DNA of 56,726 bases from Tieghemiomyces parasiticus (taxonomy: Eukaryota > Kickxellomycota > Dimargaritomycetes > Dimargaritales > Dimargaritaceae), in assembly GCA_027575765.1 (NCBI GenBank), contig JANBPT010000204.1, positions 1-56,726 of the forward strand, written 5' to 3'. The notes under the pieces were generated by a model. The model did not search any database, was not told where the DNA came from, and worked only from the letters and a program-made list of their open reading frames with translations. Both the position numbers and the translations under genes were made by a program. Positions 35,191 to 47,300 of the stretch are shown here, one piece after another. Each line of letters begins with the position of its first letter. The first letter of the stretch is position 1.

Positions 35191-38100
35191 ATGGGCCGTG
35201 CGCTGTTCCCTGGCGTACAAGCCCCATGGCGACTCTCCTATGCCCGGCCGGTGCGGATACCATATCCGCCCCCTATATACTCATTACTGTCCTTACCGTA
35301 TCTCTTGGTCACCGTCAAACCCCCACCATGGTTCTCCGCCCCCCTCCGCCCCATTTCGCCCGTTGCCCGCTACCACACCTCCCTTGCTGCCCTGGAGCTC
35401 CCCGCTACCCATTCCCGCACGGCCCCGGACGACTTGCACGATGCCCTCGCCACTGGCGATGTGGCCCGCGCCTGGGCGGCCTATCGATCCTCGCCCCGAG
35501 GCGTGCCTTTCACCACCCGCCAGGCCCTCCTCGACCTCCTGACCCGGCGCCATCTACGCGACAACGCTCGACTACTCCGCATCGTCTTGGCGGACCTGGA
35601 TCCAGCCGACCGGGACCAAGCCGCACCCCTGTATACGGGCGTGTTGACCTACCTCGACCGTCACCGCCGGCGGCATACTTTCCTGCTCACCTGGAACGCT
35701 ATGATCCGTGCCCAAGTCGAACCCGAGCCCGCCGCCTACGCACTCCTACTCTGCCACTTAATTCGGCACTGCGCCCCCGAGCAAGCTTTCACCCTCTTCC
35801 GCCGGCTCTGCGGCAGCATCCTGTCCACACGGGCCCCGTACTCACCCTCGGACCCCGATATGTATTCAGACCCGGGGCAGGCGGCCGAACGCCTGGCTGC
35901 CCAACCCGTTCCTCCCGGAACGGCCGATCCAACCATGTTGGCCAGCGTACTGATCCTGGCCTACCGGTGCGGCCAGGTGGAAATCCAGCCGCGCCTGATT
36001 GGGGACTACCTAGCTCAGAATCCACCACGGTTCAACGACAGTGTCCCCCGCACTTTCCACGCGCGCCTACTAGCCGCGGCCGCCGACCACGCTTCCTTTC
36101 ACCTCCGGCAACCAGCCGACCGCCCGGCGTACTTGGATGCCCTCATTGGTCATCTGAACACCTTGCTCCCTCGCGCGCTGGCTGTCCCGCCCTTGGTACG
36201 GGCCCGTTGGGTCGCCGCCTACGCCTATACTCTACGGCCGGGCCACGGCTTCGAGGCCCTGACCCGACACCTGGTGGAATTACGCCGGTCCCGTTTGGTT
36301 CCATCCGCCGAATTCTGGGAACGGTACACCACCGTGGCCGCCCGGCAGCGGCGTTGGCGCCGCCTGGCCCAGGTCTGGTCTGTCCTGCGCACCCTGGACA
36401 CGCCTCTCACCAGCCAGGTAGCGGCCCGACTGATTGATGCCGGCCGTTGCCTCGGGGATAACGTCCTCGTTAAACAGATTATGCGTGCCGTGGCCGATAC
36501 TCCGGTCCCTCAGGACGCCCGGCACATCCCCCACCCGCCCCATAGGCCCCCATCCGTACGCCAGCCCGACTTTCTACTCGATCGTGTACGGTGGCACCCG
36601 CGGCACTCCCATCCGGCCCTACATCCAGCCGTTACCAATGCCCGCCTGCGCTGCCTCCTGGTCGACAGGGCGTGGGGCGCTGCTGCCGCCTACCTCGAAC
36701 GCCTCTGCTTGATCCACTTAGCGGCCGTCCCTAGTGCAGGTGCACCACCCCCGGCCTACAATGCCGCTAGCTTCGGCCTGGTCCTAACGGCCGGCCGTGA
36801 CCACCTTAGCCCAGACTACCTGGATCTGATGGTCGACCCAGCTGCTTACCTCCGGCACCGAGCTCGTCCCACACGGTCGCATGCCGCCGATGTAACCGTG
36901 GGGTATGATGCCACGGGCATCCGCATCCTAGACGGCGTCAAGGGTCCTACCCGCCCCAAGGGGTTCGCCTTGGCCTGGCAGCCGGCGGTGGAGACCCCTC
37001 ACCTGCCGCTGACCACCCGACTGCTAGCCAATCTAGTTGACCGTGCCGCTCGTACCCGGGACGTCAACCTGGCCTTGCGTACCCTGGACCTCCACCAGCG
37101 GCTCCAAGCCGGTATCTCGCATGCTCCTCTGACGATTCACCGGCCCACATCCCCGTTGGACCAACTCGAATGCGCGATCCTACCGATCCCTCCTGCGCCG
37201 CCACCCTGGCCCGCGGGCCTCCCTCTCCATCTGGGGACCCCCGCCACCTTGCTCCACCTGGCACTTAGCGACCGAGTTCCCCGTTTGCTGGAGCTGCTCG
37301 CCCCCATTGTGGGTGCCGATCGCCGCCTGGCACCAAACGCCCCGCTGCGACACGTACTCATACGGGCCGCCGCTCGCCGCCTACCCGTGCCCACCCTGGT
37401 GACGGTGCTACACACGGTTCCGGCCGGCTTTCGTCCCAACGTGGCCACGGCCACCGCCCTGCTCCGGGCCGTCCTGGTCCCCCTCGTCCGAGCCACCGGT
37501 CCTGGTACCCCGGCCCCAGCCACCGCCGTGCGGGCTCGCGCCGTCCTCACCCACCTTCCGGATCTCGCCCGATGCGTGCAAGCGTGGACGGGCCGGACCG
37601 CCCCCGCCGGCTTCGGTGAGCTCCCCACCCTGCCCCTCCCGCCGGCCTACGTACACCGTCTGGCTCGCTCCAGTCTGGCCCTTCTGGCCGTCCGCCTGGA
37701 CGCTCGTCTGACTGTCTTCCTAATTGACACATTCCGTCGCCTGGGTCGATCTGCTACTGTGTCGGGGCTAGGCCGCCGGCCGCTCACCACTCCGCTTGGA
37801 AACGCCTTGCTTCACGTTCCTGCCGCGTCAGGCGATGTGGCCAGTACCGAGGCCGCCTACCGCCACCTGCGCGAGCGAGGCCTCGTCCCCGACGTGATTA
37901 CCTACGCCACCCTCACGAAGGCCTACTGTCTCGGCCACCAGCCCGAGCGCGCCGTGCGACTGTGGTCCCAGGCCTGGCGCCGCCCCACGCCGGGCGCGGC
38001 GGTAGCCCCGGACCTGTACAACGCTCGCGCACTAGGATGGGTTGCCCGTGCCCTGGTCGCCCTGCGCCGCCGCCACGGGGCCGAAGTTGATGCGGCCGTT

Positions 38101-38796
38101 CGGATCGCCCTGACCACCTGCGACCCCGTCACTTCGCCATCAGCGCTTCTAGCCGACCTCACCTGCCATCCTGACGCCCCTGGCGCTCTACTCCAGGTGC
38201 TTCGCCGCACTTTCCGCGCCCTGGTGGTTCACTTACCAACGGGATCGCGCCAAATCTACCACCATTGGTTACACTGCCTTGCCGCCGAAGGCGACTTGGC
38301 AGGCTGTGCCCGACTTCTGGCTCAGGATCTGCCCGCCCGGGGACTCGACGTCCGCCCGGCCACCCTCCGTACTATCCGGCGGCCCCTCCGCGAGCTTGTA
38401 ATTCGTGAGCGTCGCTGGCTGGCGCACGCCGGGCGCGCTGACCCCCATTTGCCCGCCCAGGACGTCGACCGGGCCTATCAGTCAGCACTGGCCACAGGAA
38501 TCGTTCCTGCGGCGCTAGGGCCGGCCGCCACGCCCTGGATATTAACCTGGGGCCGCGTCGGCCCTCAGCCTTCAGACTTGCCCCTCTTGCCTTACCAGCG
38601 GCGAGCGGCCCAGCTGGCCCTGCCGATTCCCGCACAGCTCGCCCGGGCCACCGTCGTGATTGTACCCGGCTTCTACCTACGCCAGTGGCTGGCCTGGCGC
38701 CGCCAAACCGTGGCATCCCCCCGATGGCGCCGAGGCAGATCGCCTTTGCGTCGTGGTGGTTTGAGGACTGCCGGGGCCCCCACCTTCTTTGTATAA
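35191..38796 (+). CDS. Large pentatricopeptide-repeat protein, probably mitochondrial
   Basis: A single very GC-rich exon encodes 1201 residues from the first ATG. PPR proteins bind organellar RNA through arrays of about 35-residue helical hairpins and act in processing, stability or translation. The clearest repeat lies at about residues 880-930: ASTEAAYRHLRERGLVPDVI, then TYATLTKAYCLGHQPERAVR. Similar helical pairs occur near 145-210 (YTGVLTYLDRHRRRHTFLLT, then WNAMIRAQVEPEPAAYALLL) and elsewhere. The first 70 residues are rich in Arg, Pro and Ser with almost no acids, as in a mitochondrial presequence. The frame is open upstream to 34960 without a Met, so an upstream exon cannot be excluded. 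Which RNA it binds cannot be told. Confidence 0.82.
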   Translation: MGRALFPGVQAPWRLSYARPVRIPYPPPIYSLLSLPYLLVTVKPPPWFSAPLRPISPVARYHTSLAALELPATHSRTAPDDLHDALATGDVARAWAAYRSSPRGVPFTTRQALLDLLTRRHLRDNARLLRIVLADLDPADRDQAAPLYTGVLTYLDRHRRRHTFLLTWNAMIRAQVEPEPAAYALLLCHLIRHCAPEQAFTLFRRLCGSILSTRAPYSPSDPDMYSDPGQAAERLAAQPVPPGTADPTMLASVLILAYRCGQVEIQPRLIGDYLAQNPPRFNDSVPRTFHARLLAAAADHASFHLRQPADRPAYLDALIGHLNTLLPRALAVPPLVRARWVAAYAYTLRPGHGFEALTRHLVELRRSRLVPSAEFWERYTTVAARQRRWRRLAQVWSVLRTLDTPLTSQVAARLIDAGRCLGDNVLVKQIMRAVADTPVPQDARHIPHPPHRPPSVRQPDFLLDRVRWHPRHSHPALHPAVTNARLRCLLVDRAWGAAAAYLERLCLIHLAAVPSAGAPPPAYNAASFGLVLTAGRDHLSPDYLDLMVDPAAYLRHRARPTRSHAADVTVGYDATGIRILDGVKGPTRPKGFALAWQPAVETPHLPLTTRLLANLVDRAARTRDVNLALRTLDLHQRLQAGISHAPLTIHRPTSPLDQLECAILPIPPAPPPWPAGLPLHLGTPATLLHLALSDRVPRLLELLAPIVGADRRLAPNAPLRHVLIRAAARRLPVPTLVTVLHTVPAGFRPNVATATALLRAVLVPLVRATGPGTPAPATAVRARAVLTHLPDLARCVQAWTGRTAPAGFGELPTLPLPPAYVHRLARSSLALLAVRLDARLTVFLIDTFRRLGRSATVSGLGRRPLTTPLGNALLHVPAASGDVASTEAAYRHLRERGLVPDVITYATLTKAYCLGHQPERAVRLWSQAWRRPTPGAAVAPDLYNARALGWVARALVALRRRHGAEVDAAVRIALTTCDPVTSPSALLADLTCHPDAPGALLQVLRRTFRALVVHLPTGSRQIYHHWLHCLAAEGDLAGCARLLAQDLPARGLDVRPATLRTIRRPLRELVIRERRWLAHAGRADPHLPAQDVDRAYQSALATGIVPAALGPAATPWILTWGRVGPQPSDLPLLPYQRRAAQLALPIPAQLARATVVIVPGFYLRQWLAWRRQTVASPRWRRGRSPLRRGGLRTAGAPTFFV

Positions 38797-41226
38797 CATC
38801 CCGGCCCGTCGGGTTCCTTGGGCCCACGAATGACCCCCCCCCCTCATTCAACTCGTTCTTAAGACTAGATGAATGTTTTATCCAATAAATTAATTGGTGA
38901 TCTCGTACATGTCTTCGCTGCCTCTTTCCCCCACCACCACTTGGACACTAGCCTCCAAGGCGAGGAACGCTGGTTTAAAGTTAGCAACACGCTTTCACTG
39001 GAGTTATCTGGCCACTGTAATGACCTGGTCAGGGTCTGGGCTATCCAATCGGCGGTACTGACAGGGCTGAACCGCGCCGCAGTTATTGGTCTATCAGAGT
39101 GATCTAATCTTCACCTTTAGAATGGTTCATTTGGCCAACTGTTTCTCCTATTATTACAACCCGCCCACCCTCTGTTGGAACTATCGTGATTATTATTATT
39201 GTTACCATTCCGAATTGAGGTTGCAGGCGACGCTCTATATATCCACTCATTGATTTCACCTTGGGGTCTCATGTTTACACCCATGACAGATGGTAACAAG
39301 GAAGGGGGGGGCGATTCCCTTGTGCCTGTCAACCTCACAACGCGACGGTATCGGGGTAGTAGTCGAGGTATAGATGTTATCCGACTGGGTGGATAGGAAC
39401 CGTGTCAACTGCACTCCCCCCCCCGCCTTCTCGACGCTCTTGGATGCGCAGACCCCCATGTCGTACCCAACCCTTAGTTTAGTCGCGTCGGGGTTAGACC
39501 GTTCCTTACCGATATTGAAAAACCTCAGGACCGTGCTCATCCAAATCGGCGATCCCAGAACATGGCCAAGACGTCCGCGGAACAGGTCGCGTCCGAAGCA
39601 CAAATCTCATGTTTTTCAGGCACGCCCAATTGGTATCACTCTACCGTCTAGTCTCAACACAGCGCTGACCCGAACCGGTAGCTATCCGACAGGGTCCCAT
39701 CTCATCAGACTAACCAACCATCGCTTGGCCACATTGCTCATTTTTTACTTGGCATATTGTGTCGCTAGTTTACCTACATACTCCAACTGGCCCAACTGAT
39801 TACGCCAGTCGAATGAGTGCCTCTTGTCTGAGCGAAATTTCTTCATATCCGCCACCCTCCACACCAATACCCCCCCAGTAACATCTTTGCTGTCGGATAC
39901 ATCTCTTGACGGCCACCCCTGACTACGGCCCTGCTCTATGCCTGCACTGGCAGCGGGCCAACCAGCCCCTCGAATAATTCTAATTTTTGTTCGCAATATA
40001 AAATGCACCTGACCGCCGATCTGCGAATAAATATTATCAACTACACCACACAATCGAGTACCAGTTCCTGGTCTTCCTTTATTGTGCTGACCCCCGAGTT
40101 CTAGTCTGCCATAAGGGACCACGTACCATTTAACTACGTTTCCAAGTAGTGCGTGAAACCTGTATATGAACGGATATCACGTCTGATATGTAGCTAGTAA
40201 ACAGTATAGCATAACATTGCAAACATCTCGCCACAGCTAGGGGTATGGCGGTGAGACGCTGCCCACTACGTCGACTCCGTCCCCCTAGCGGCTTAGGCCA
40301 GAAGGATCGGCCGTTGTATTCCAACAAAGATAGGGACCGCGAAAACGATTCACAGCCTTAGGCGATCCTTTTCGTCGTCGTCACTCTCGCAGACAGCTAA
40401 CGGTGCTGGCACGTTTATCCCCACTCCATTTCGCTTGGCCCTCTCCATTTGGTAGGTATTCTCACAGAGAATGTAGATTGGAAAAAGTAGTGTTCTTCTG
40501 GGCGTGACAGAAGGCTCACCGATCGGAAACAGGTGGCGAATGTGGTTCACTCCATCACCCCTTCCGCTTTTGTGGCGAAGGATGCATCTGTGGCTAAATG
40601 AGGCTCTCCCACCGCCCGACGGACTTGGTAACACCATCCCGTGGCGTACATGGCCACAGCACGCCGCCGCGAAGGGGAGACGCACCATCCGCCATTCCAC
40701 CCCCCCTCGTCGATCCCTCCAGGGTCTTTGTGTTGGAAGAAGGCAGGAGGAGTAGAATTGGAAGGTGCGATGCCCAGGCGTTCCGAAGTCCTCTCCTCGC
40801 TTGGCCACCACGGCCAACTCGGGTGACCTGCTCTACGGTGGGGCAGCCGCCCAACGTTGTACGATGGTCCGGTGACCCTACCTACAGGTGCTCGTCCAGA
40901 TACGTGGAAACAAGGATACGGTCGTTGGGAGCCTTGACCTCTCTATCCAGCTGCCCGGGTCTTGGTTCTCACCTCTTTTACTCATATTCGCCATTTGCCC
41001 TGAAGGAAGTTTTTCACCTTTACGCTCATTGCGACCTGCCCATTTGCCACCCCATACCCGTCGTCCGCCAGACTGGTCCACTATTTCCCTCCCTTGCTTT
41101 AAAATACTTGAGTGCTTCCCGCCACTGTGACTTGCCCGGCCCTGTGTGCTCGATATTCAACGGCCCAGACACACACCACCCTTCGGCCAGCCTGAGTGCT
41201 TGGTCGATACCGCACCCCTGTTGGCT
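38797..41226. other. 2.4 kb intergenic
   Basis: Between the PPR gene and the oligopeptidase-like gene on the same strand. It includes a polyadenylation-type AATAAA at 38884 and AT-richer DNA to about 40350. A 155-codon minus frame (40350-40817) and other short frames have no recognisable content. The upstream promoter of the next gene should lie near 40900-41200. Confidence 0.45.
38884..38889 (+). terminator. Polyadenylation signal of the PPR gene
   Basis: AATAAA 88 nt past the PPR stop codon, in a short AT-rich patch. Position and strand fit a poly(A) signal. Confidence 0.45.
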
Positions 41227-43563
41227 ATGGCCTTCCCCTCACCTGCCCCGAGTACCATCGACATGCCCGACCCGCCTGTGACGGAGTGCATTCCCTTCAC
41301 CCGCCACTACCATGGCCATGCCTACGTTGATCAGTACGCCTGGCTGCAGGACGCATCCCCGCGCCGGAACCCGAAAATCATGGCCCACCTCGAGGCCGAG
41401 ACCGCCTACATGGAGGCCAGTCTGCTTCCTCAGCAGGACCTCGAGGTGACCATTTACAAGGAGCTTTTGGACGGGTGCGGGACCCTCGCCACCAGTGCGG
41501 CGGCCGGCCAGCTCACTCTGGACCGGGCTGACGGGCCCATGGATACATCCTACCTCTACGGTTGGCGGCGGCGACCAGGCCTGATCCACCCGGTCTATAT
41601 CCGACGACCGGCCGGCCGGCAGAACGACGAAAGGGTCGTGCTCGATCTGAACGAGCCCCGCTTCTCCTGCGCCGCCATCCACCGAGTGGCCGTTAGCCCC
41701 GACCACCGGTGGCTGGCCTTCGTGATCGCCACCACGGGCGCCGACAAGCTATCACTCTACTTTTACCACGTCCGGTCCCGCACGGTATCACCAAGGGACG
41801 TGGTGCATAACGTCGCCCCCACTCTGGCCTGGGCCGACGCCCGCACCTTGCTCTATTGCACGCCCACCACCGGTAAGCGGCCTGGTCAAGTCTACCGCCA
41901 CACCCTAGGTACCCGGTTGCAGCAGGATATGCCCATCCTGGAGAACCACCGTCCCGAAGTCACGCTCAGCGTCCGGGTCAGCGCCAGCGGGGCCTATGTG
42001 TTTATCGACCTCTGGGAACCTACCCGCAGCGAGTGTCACTTTATACCCGCGCCCGCGGTGGCCCGCGGGGCCGCTCCCACCCGGATACAGCCCTTCACCC
42101 ACCGACTGCGGTACACGGTCGAGCACCAGGGTCCTCACTTTGTGATCCTCGGCAATCGCCAGGGTGACGAGCCCCGTATCAATGGCCAGGTGTTTTATTG
42201 CCCTGTGGTTGGCCCGGAGTTCGGGTGCGCGGCCTGGCGGCCGCTGCGACCTTACGACTCGCAGACCTTGGTCGAGCAGGTCGTGCCCTTCGCCAATCAC
42301 CTCGCTCTGGTGGAACGTGCCCGGGGTCAGGTTAGCCTGCGCGTGCTGTGCGGCATCGATGTCGTCCCGGGCCGCCCGGCGCGCTTCACCGGGACGGTGG
42401 GGCCTGACGCTGCGGCGCACAGGGTACCTATCCCCGCCGGAACCACCCGAGTCTCCGTCTCGCCCACCGCGCAGGGCTACCACAGCAACCGGCTCCGGTT
42501 CACCGTGGAGGGGCCGCAAAGTCCTGTCGTCACCTACGAATACGACCTGGATCGCCAGGCCCGGCGCCCCATGTTTCCCTCGGAGGAACGGCCCGAGCCG
42601 GACGCCGACGACGGGGCCCACCTTTACACCGTTGAACGCCTGGCTGTCGACCTGCCCCACGTGCGTGACCCCTTCTACCTCGCCCCGCCGCGCTACGTCA
42701 AGATCCCCGTCACCCTCGTCTATCGCGCGGACCGAATGCACCGCGACGGGTCCAACCCTGCCGCTATTTTGGTCGACGGCGTCCGTGGAAAGGCTGATCA
42801 CGCGGGCTACGCCCCGCACTGGCGGCCGTTACTGGACCGCGGGTTCGTCGTCGCGGTGGCCCACGTACGTGGGGGCTGCGCCAACGGCCGGGCCTGGCAT
42901 GAGGTGTACGGGCGACTCCTGCAGCGCAAATCCGGAGCCTACGACCTGTTGGCGGTGGCCAACGCCCTGGTGAAACGGCGCTACACCTCGGCGCACCGGA
43001 CCGCCGTCCTGACCCTCAGTCCCGACGAGGGGCTCACGGCCGCCGCCGCCTTAAATCTCAAGCCTCAATTCTTCCGGGCTGCGGTGCTGCACGCGCCCGC
43101 CACCGACCCACTTAATGCCCTTATGGCGGACGACGCCCCGGCCGCCGACCGAGAAGAGTTCGGGGACCCGACTACCGATACGACCATATTCCAGTACCTA
43201 ATAAGCTACGCACCCTACGATCGCGTCGCCCCGCGTCGTTTACTCCCCCACATTCTGTGCCACGCCACCCTGGATGGGAATTACTGGCAGGCAGCCAAGT
43301 GGGTGAGTCGGTTGCGTGCGGCCGGCGGTGACCCCCACGACCGGCGCGAGACGCTGTTGGCCGTGGACCTATCACCCGCACCGGACAGACTCCCCCCTCT
43401 GGGCACCTTAGCCCGGGACCTGGCATTTCTAGTAGCCCGGTTAGAGGACACCGTTCCGGCCCTCCGCACGGCGCCACTGATCTACCCCAGCCGGCGGGGC
43501 CTATCCGGCAGTCGGGAGATTGACTTTGATGCGACGCGAACCAGCTGCGGGTCGCAGTCGTAG
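41227..43563 (+). CDS. Oligopeptidase-B-like protein, predicted inactive (S9A pseudopeptidase)
   Basis: A single exon encodes 778 residues. It has the two-part layout of prolyl oligopeptidase family S9A. The N-terminal part matches oligopeptidase B (HGHAYVDQYAWLQD, then AHLEAETAYMEASL), followed by a beta-propeller and an alpha/beta-hydrolase domain from about residue 500 (LLDRGFVVAVAHVRGGC, YLISYAPYDRVAP, YWQAAKWVSRLRAAGGD). The catalytic parts are changed. Where active enzymes have GGSAGG around the nucleophile, this one has LSPDEG (598-602 region), aligning Pro599 with the serine. The region expected to hold GAGHFG reads SPAPDR near 716-721, so the histidine is gone. The GYGSYG turn before the oxyanion region is LVDGVRGK. 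Asp683 may survive. The frame is long, uninterrupted and in the same codon style as its neighbours, so it is unlikely to be a decaying pseudogene. Role unknown; a binding or scaffold function is possible. Confidence 0.85.
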   Translation: MAFPSPAPSTIDMPDPPVTECIPFTRHYHGHAYVDQYAWLQDASPRRNPKIMAHLEAETAYMEASLLPQQDLEVTIYKELLDGCGTLATSAAAGQLTLDRADGPMDTSYLYGWRRRPGLIHPVYIRRPAGRQNDERVVLDLNEPRFSCAAIHRVAVSPDHRWLAFVIATTGADKLSLYFYHVRSRTVSPRDVVHNVAPTLAWADARTLLYCTPTTGKRPGQVYRHTLGTRLQQDMPILENHRPEVTLSVRVSASGAYVFIDLWEPTRSECHFIPAPAVARGAAPTRIQPFTHRLRYTVEHQGPHFVILGNRQGDEPRINGQVFYCPVVGPEFGCAAWRPLRPYDSQTLVEQVVPFANHLALVERARGQVSLRVLCGIDVVPGRPARFTGTVGPDAAAHRVPIPAGTTRVSVSPTAQGYHSNRLRFTVEGPQSPVVTYEYDLDRQARRPMFPSEERPEPDADDGAHLYTVERLAVDLPHVRDPFYLAPPRYVKIPVTLVYRADRMHRDGSNPAAILVDGVRGKADHAGYAPHWRPLLDRGFVVAVAHVRGGCANGRAWHEVYGRLLQRKSGAYDLLAVANALVKRRYTSAHRTAVLTLSPDEGLTAAAALNLKPQFFRAAVLHAPATDPLNALMADDAPAADREEFGDPTTDTTIFQYLISYAPYDRVAPRRLLPHILCHATLDGNYWQAAKWVSRLRAAGGDPHDRRETLLAVDLSPAPDRLPPLGTLARDLAFLVARLEDTVPALRTAPLIYPSRRGLSGSREIDFDATRTSCGSQS

Positions 43564-44306
43564 GGTTTGTTTACAACTTATTGGAAGGATAAAAGGTGGT
43601 GGTTCATGGACCGTCGATTACGAGCGCCCACAATGTATATAAAGCTTCACGTTAGATATCTGCCAAGACAACCTTTATGGGGAATGACGAGGACCGGGCG
43701 ATCAGCGTAGGATGGTATGTCCATTGGTACTAAATCTAGCGTAGTGTATTTAATTGTGAAGGAGGGGATGCCAGACTGGTGTCGGAGGCAAGGTGGGCCT
43801 AGTGGGGGGGTGGGAAAGGACCGTTAGGATTCACCCTGGAGTACAAAATTAAATAATCAGGAGTACCGGGAAAGAAAGGTGGGGTAATTGATGGACGGGG
43901 CTTTATTCGGCGGGAAGCCATGTGGGGGTTTTCTCTCCGAGTCAATGCCAAAAGCCGAGTCTGAACGAAATGATCTAAACATAGACAGGCTATCCGCGAT
44001 TGACACCGGGAAATCGCTCACTTGGCCGTGCCCAATAACCTTGACGATTGTTGGAGATCAAAGAATGTACGCGACGCACAACCGTTCCTATCCGTGGTGT
44101 GAAAAAGAAAGAGCGAAGAATGACAGCACATGATAATCCTTTGGGGGCAAGAGCAGGTTGGTTTCATGTCGGTCCGCCCGCATGGCATGAGGCTCGGGCA
44201 TCCCCCTGCCCCTTTAACCTTAAGAAGCCATTACATGCAACGCTGGGTCGTCCCTAGTACAGTGTAGGGGTGCGGCTCGTCGACCCGGGACGGTAAGCAG
44301 CCCATT
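43564..44306. other. Convergent intergenic
   Basis: About 0.74 kb between two convergent genes. Only short frames are present; nothing recognisable. Confidence 0.4.
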
Positions 44307-47300
44307 CTATTGTGTGTGAAGTAGAGCGTCCATCGTTCCAGTAATTTGGGTCAGGATTTGCCGAACCTGCGGCTCGAACCGAGCCCCGTCTCCATGCAGC
44401 TGGCTGAGGTAGGTTTGTACTACGGCCAAATTAGCGGCGTGAGCCGACGGATCGTGACGGGTCCCCACGAGGTAGTGGCGCACCCGGTCCCGAAGTTCGT
44501 CATATGAATTTGGATCGGCGGGAGCGGCCCACGATGCGCGTGCCTCGGCCGTTTCAATTAGATTGCACTGCGCCGACCGACTTGCCCGTACTGTCTCGGT
44601 CCCGTGGATGGAATAGTGCAAGGCACGCTGGTAAAACGTTTCGGCGGCAGGCTGAAAAATAGGGGAGTGGACGGGTGCCCAGTACACGGAGTCGCAAAGG
44701 GTGAGTTAGGAAGGCCGTGCGCGCCAGTATAGTCCCGCCCTATGGCAGAAATTCCTGTAGACTACCACTGGCTTACCTCGTTTCCACTAGGGGGTGGACC
44801 CGCGTCAATATAGCGCATAAGGTCTTCCTGCAGCGAGTCGGGGATTATCAGTTCGAGCAGATCGACTTGGACGGCACTAGTGGCGAAGTGAACCTGTAAA
44901 TTGGGAATAGAGGAATGTTATCCAGTGACGAGGGGAGAGGGGGGAGGTGCCAGATCAATAAAATGGAAATCTGGGGCCGCAAAGGGCGGGAGGAGAGTCA
45001 AGAATGAAGGCAGGAAAAGCAAAAACCGCGGCTCCCAGACCACAGATCGCATAGTATGGTCAGAGGGGGAGGTACCAAGAGGCTGGCCTTACCAGCTGGG
45101 TCAGACATTCCTGGACCACAACCCAGGTGTGGGTCTCTGCACCCGCGTGGAAAACGGCTGCCAGGTGGCGGCCCAAGGCGTCCTATTGAGGAGGAATGGA
45201 GTTTAAGATATGAGGGACAGGTTAGCTTGCCCGAGTAATGGATACCCTGGTACGCGGTCAGGCCTTATCGCGACTGCCTTTTCGCGACGCGCAATAGCAA
45301 CGGAGTGAACTGACCTTGGATGGTGGGTCTGGGGCGGAGACACCCGAGCAGGCCCCAGCTAGAGCCAAGACAGCGACAAAAGGAAACGGAGAGGTAAGGG
45401 GTGGCAGTGGGGTAAGCAGCTTTTCGACGCTCGCCATGACCTGAGAATGGCAAACATTAGGCGGGGTAATAAACAAGGCGATAAAGTGGGAGGTGATAAG
45501 TTAAAGATGGAAGTTCCAGCGAGGAACGCGGTCTGTGTGGCGGAAAGGGCGGAGGACGAGACGCCACCTGAAGGATCGCTTACCGGTAGCACCGCATCAA
45601 TCGGCACGGGTAGAGTGGCGGTACCCAAGGTGAAGATAATTTCTAGAACTTCGGCGATCGACTAGAGGGGAGGAGGAAACGGAGGCAAAAAGGTTAGGAT
45701 TAGTCGCAGGTCCGGTTCCTGCCCGCAGTTACCGCCGATACCGACAAGGGTGGGGAGTAGTAAAACAGGAGGGAAATCGAGGAGTGTTGGAAAGATGGGG
45801 AGGCCTCAGGGTAGGAGGCAAGGCCATCGACTCCCAGGCACGTACCGAATTCAGAGGTAGGGGTTTACCAGGGTTGCCGCGTGACCGGTCTAGGGCGGAC
45901 AGTGCTTCGGCGACCACAGCGAGGATGGCACGCCGCTGGGCCGGGCCATTGTGGGCCGAAGGGTCAAGTGCGGACAGGAGACGAACTAGGTGCGCTGCAG
46001 GAACGCGTAGGGCCGCCCACTGCTCCACTGCCGACGCAGAGGCCGGATGGGTGCGCAGCAAACGTTGGATCGTGCTCAATAGCCAGCTGACCGTGCCCTC
46101 TGCTGACTATAATCGGTTGAGTGACATCAAAGGGGATGTGCCAATGGGTGGGATAGGGGAGGTCCATTAGTCGGTCTCCATGATGAGGAGTTTTGGCCCG
46201 CCGACAGCATTTTTTTGGGAAGGGGAGAGGGAAAGGATGCTTACCTGGTGCAACCGCGGGGAGGCGAAAGGTAGCAAGTCGTGTACGACGGGAGAAGTGC
46301 GCAGGAGGGCAACGGTGGACCGCGCAGGCAACCGGGTCGCATAGACGCGGTCGGCGTATTCTGCGGCAGCGGAGGGGGTCAGGACAAGGAGGTGTGAACG
46401 TATCACCGTCCCTAGACGGTCAGCGAGAGCCGGGGCTGTCGGGCCAAGGGCATCGACGACATCGAGCAGACCGTCCACGGTCGCTAGCACCTGATCCACC
46501 GGCTGCCGTGCCGCGGCCAGAACCAAAAGGTCGGCGGCCGCGCACCCAGCGGGCCCCGAAGACGCCAGAACGACGGCCAGGATATTTTCAAGCGGACCGA
46601 CGCCCGCACAATCGAGCTCGGCCAGAAGGGTGACGTAGGCGTCATCAGAAGTCTGGTAGTTGGTCACACGGTCGAGGGTCAGGAGGTGGTCGATCAGCGG
46701 GAATGGTTCGTCGGGCGGTGGGGGAACGGTGGTCAGGACCGCCTGGCGAAGCAGGAAGTAGGCCCAGGGCCCTTCTCTCGTGTCGTCCTCGGTCCTGGGA
46801 TAATGAGGGGGCACAATGGACATTACCGCGCGCCAGACGGCGTGGGTACCGGCGCCAGGAGCGAAGCCAGTGCGGACCAGCTCGGTCACGGGCGTCTGCA
46901 ACCCGGCGTTAACGGCAGTGGCCAGCAGCGCACTGAGTCCCCGAATTCGCCACGCGGAGATGTCGGCGAGGGCGGTAAAGTGAGCGAGCAGGTCGACCAA
47001 GGCCGGCAGGGCGGGAAGGCCGACCCAACGATCCCGGAACCGACCAACTAGCCGGCCGGCGGCGGTAACCAGTGAACTGATGACCTTGATGAAGTGCGCA
47101 ACGGCACCGGCGTCTACCGCCGTGGCCAGTAGTTCGCGGGTGCGACGCTGGCTAATGTGGCGGATCAGGGTAAGCAGTGCAGCGGCTGGTAAGGCCTGGT
47201 CAAAGGTCGGGGTGGGCCAGGCCAGGCCCAGCGTTATGACGACGCGCACCGCGACCCCGAGGGCCTTGAAGTCGGCCGGGCGAGTGGTAGCGAGGGATAC

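Noticed and set aside
35226..36437. 403-codon frame overlapping the PPR gene
   Set aside because: Shadow frame in GC-rich coding DNA; low-complexity Pro/Arg/Gly composition and no domain.
40350..40817. 155-codon minus frame with an acidic/basic tail
   Set aside because: No homology recognised, no promoter or splice context; overlaps other equal-length frames.
41227..43563. Oligopeptidase-B-like gene as a decayed pseudogene
   Set aside because: Frame is intact over 778 codons with consistent codon use and conserved fold residues; inactive enzyme is the better reading.
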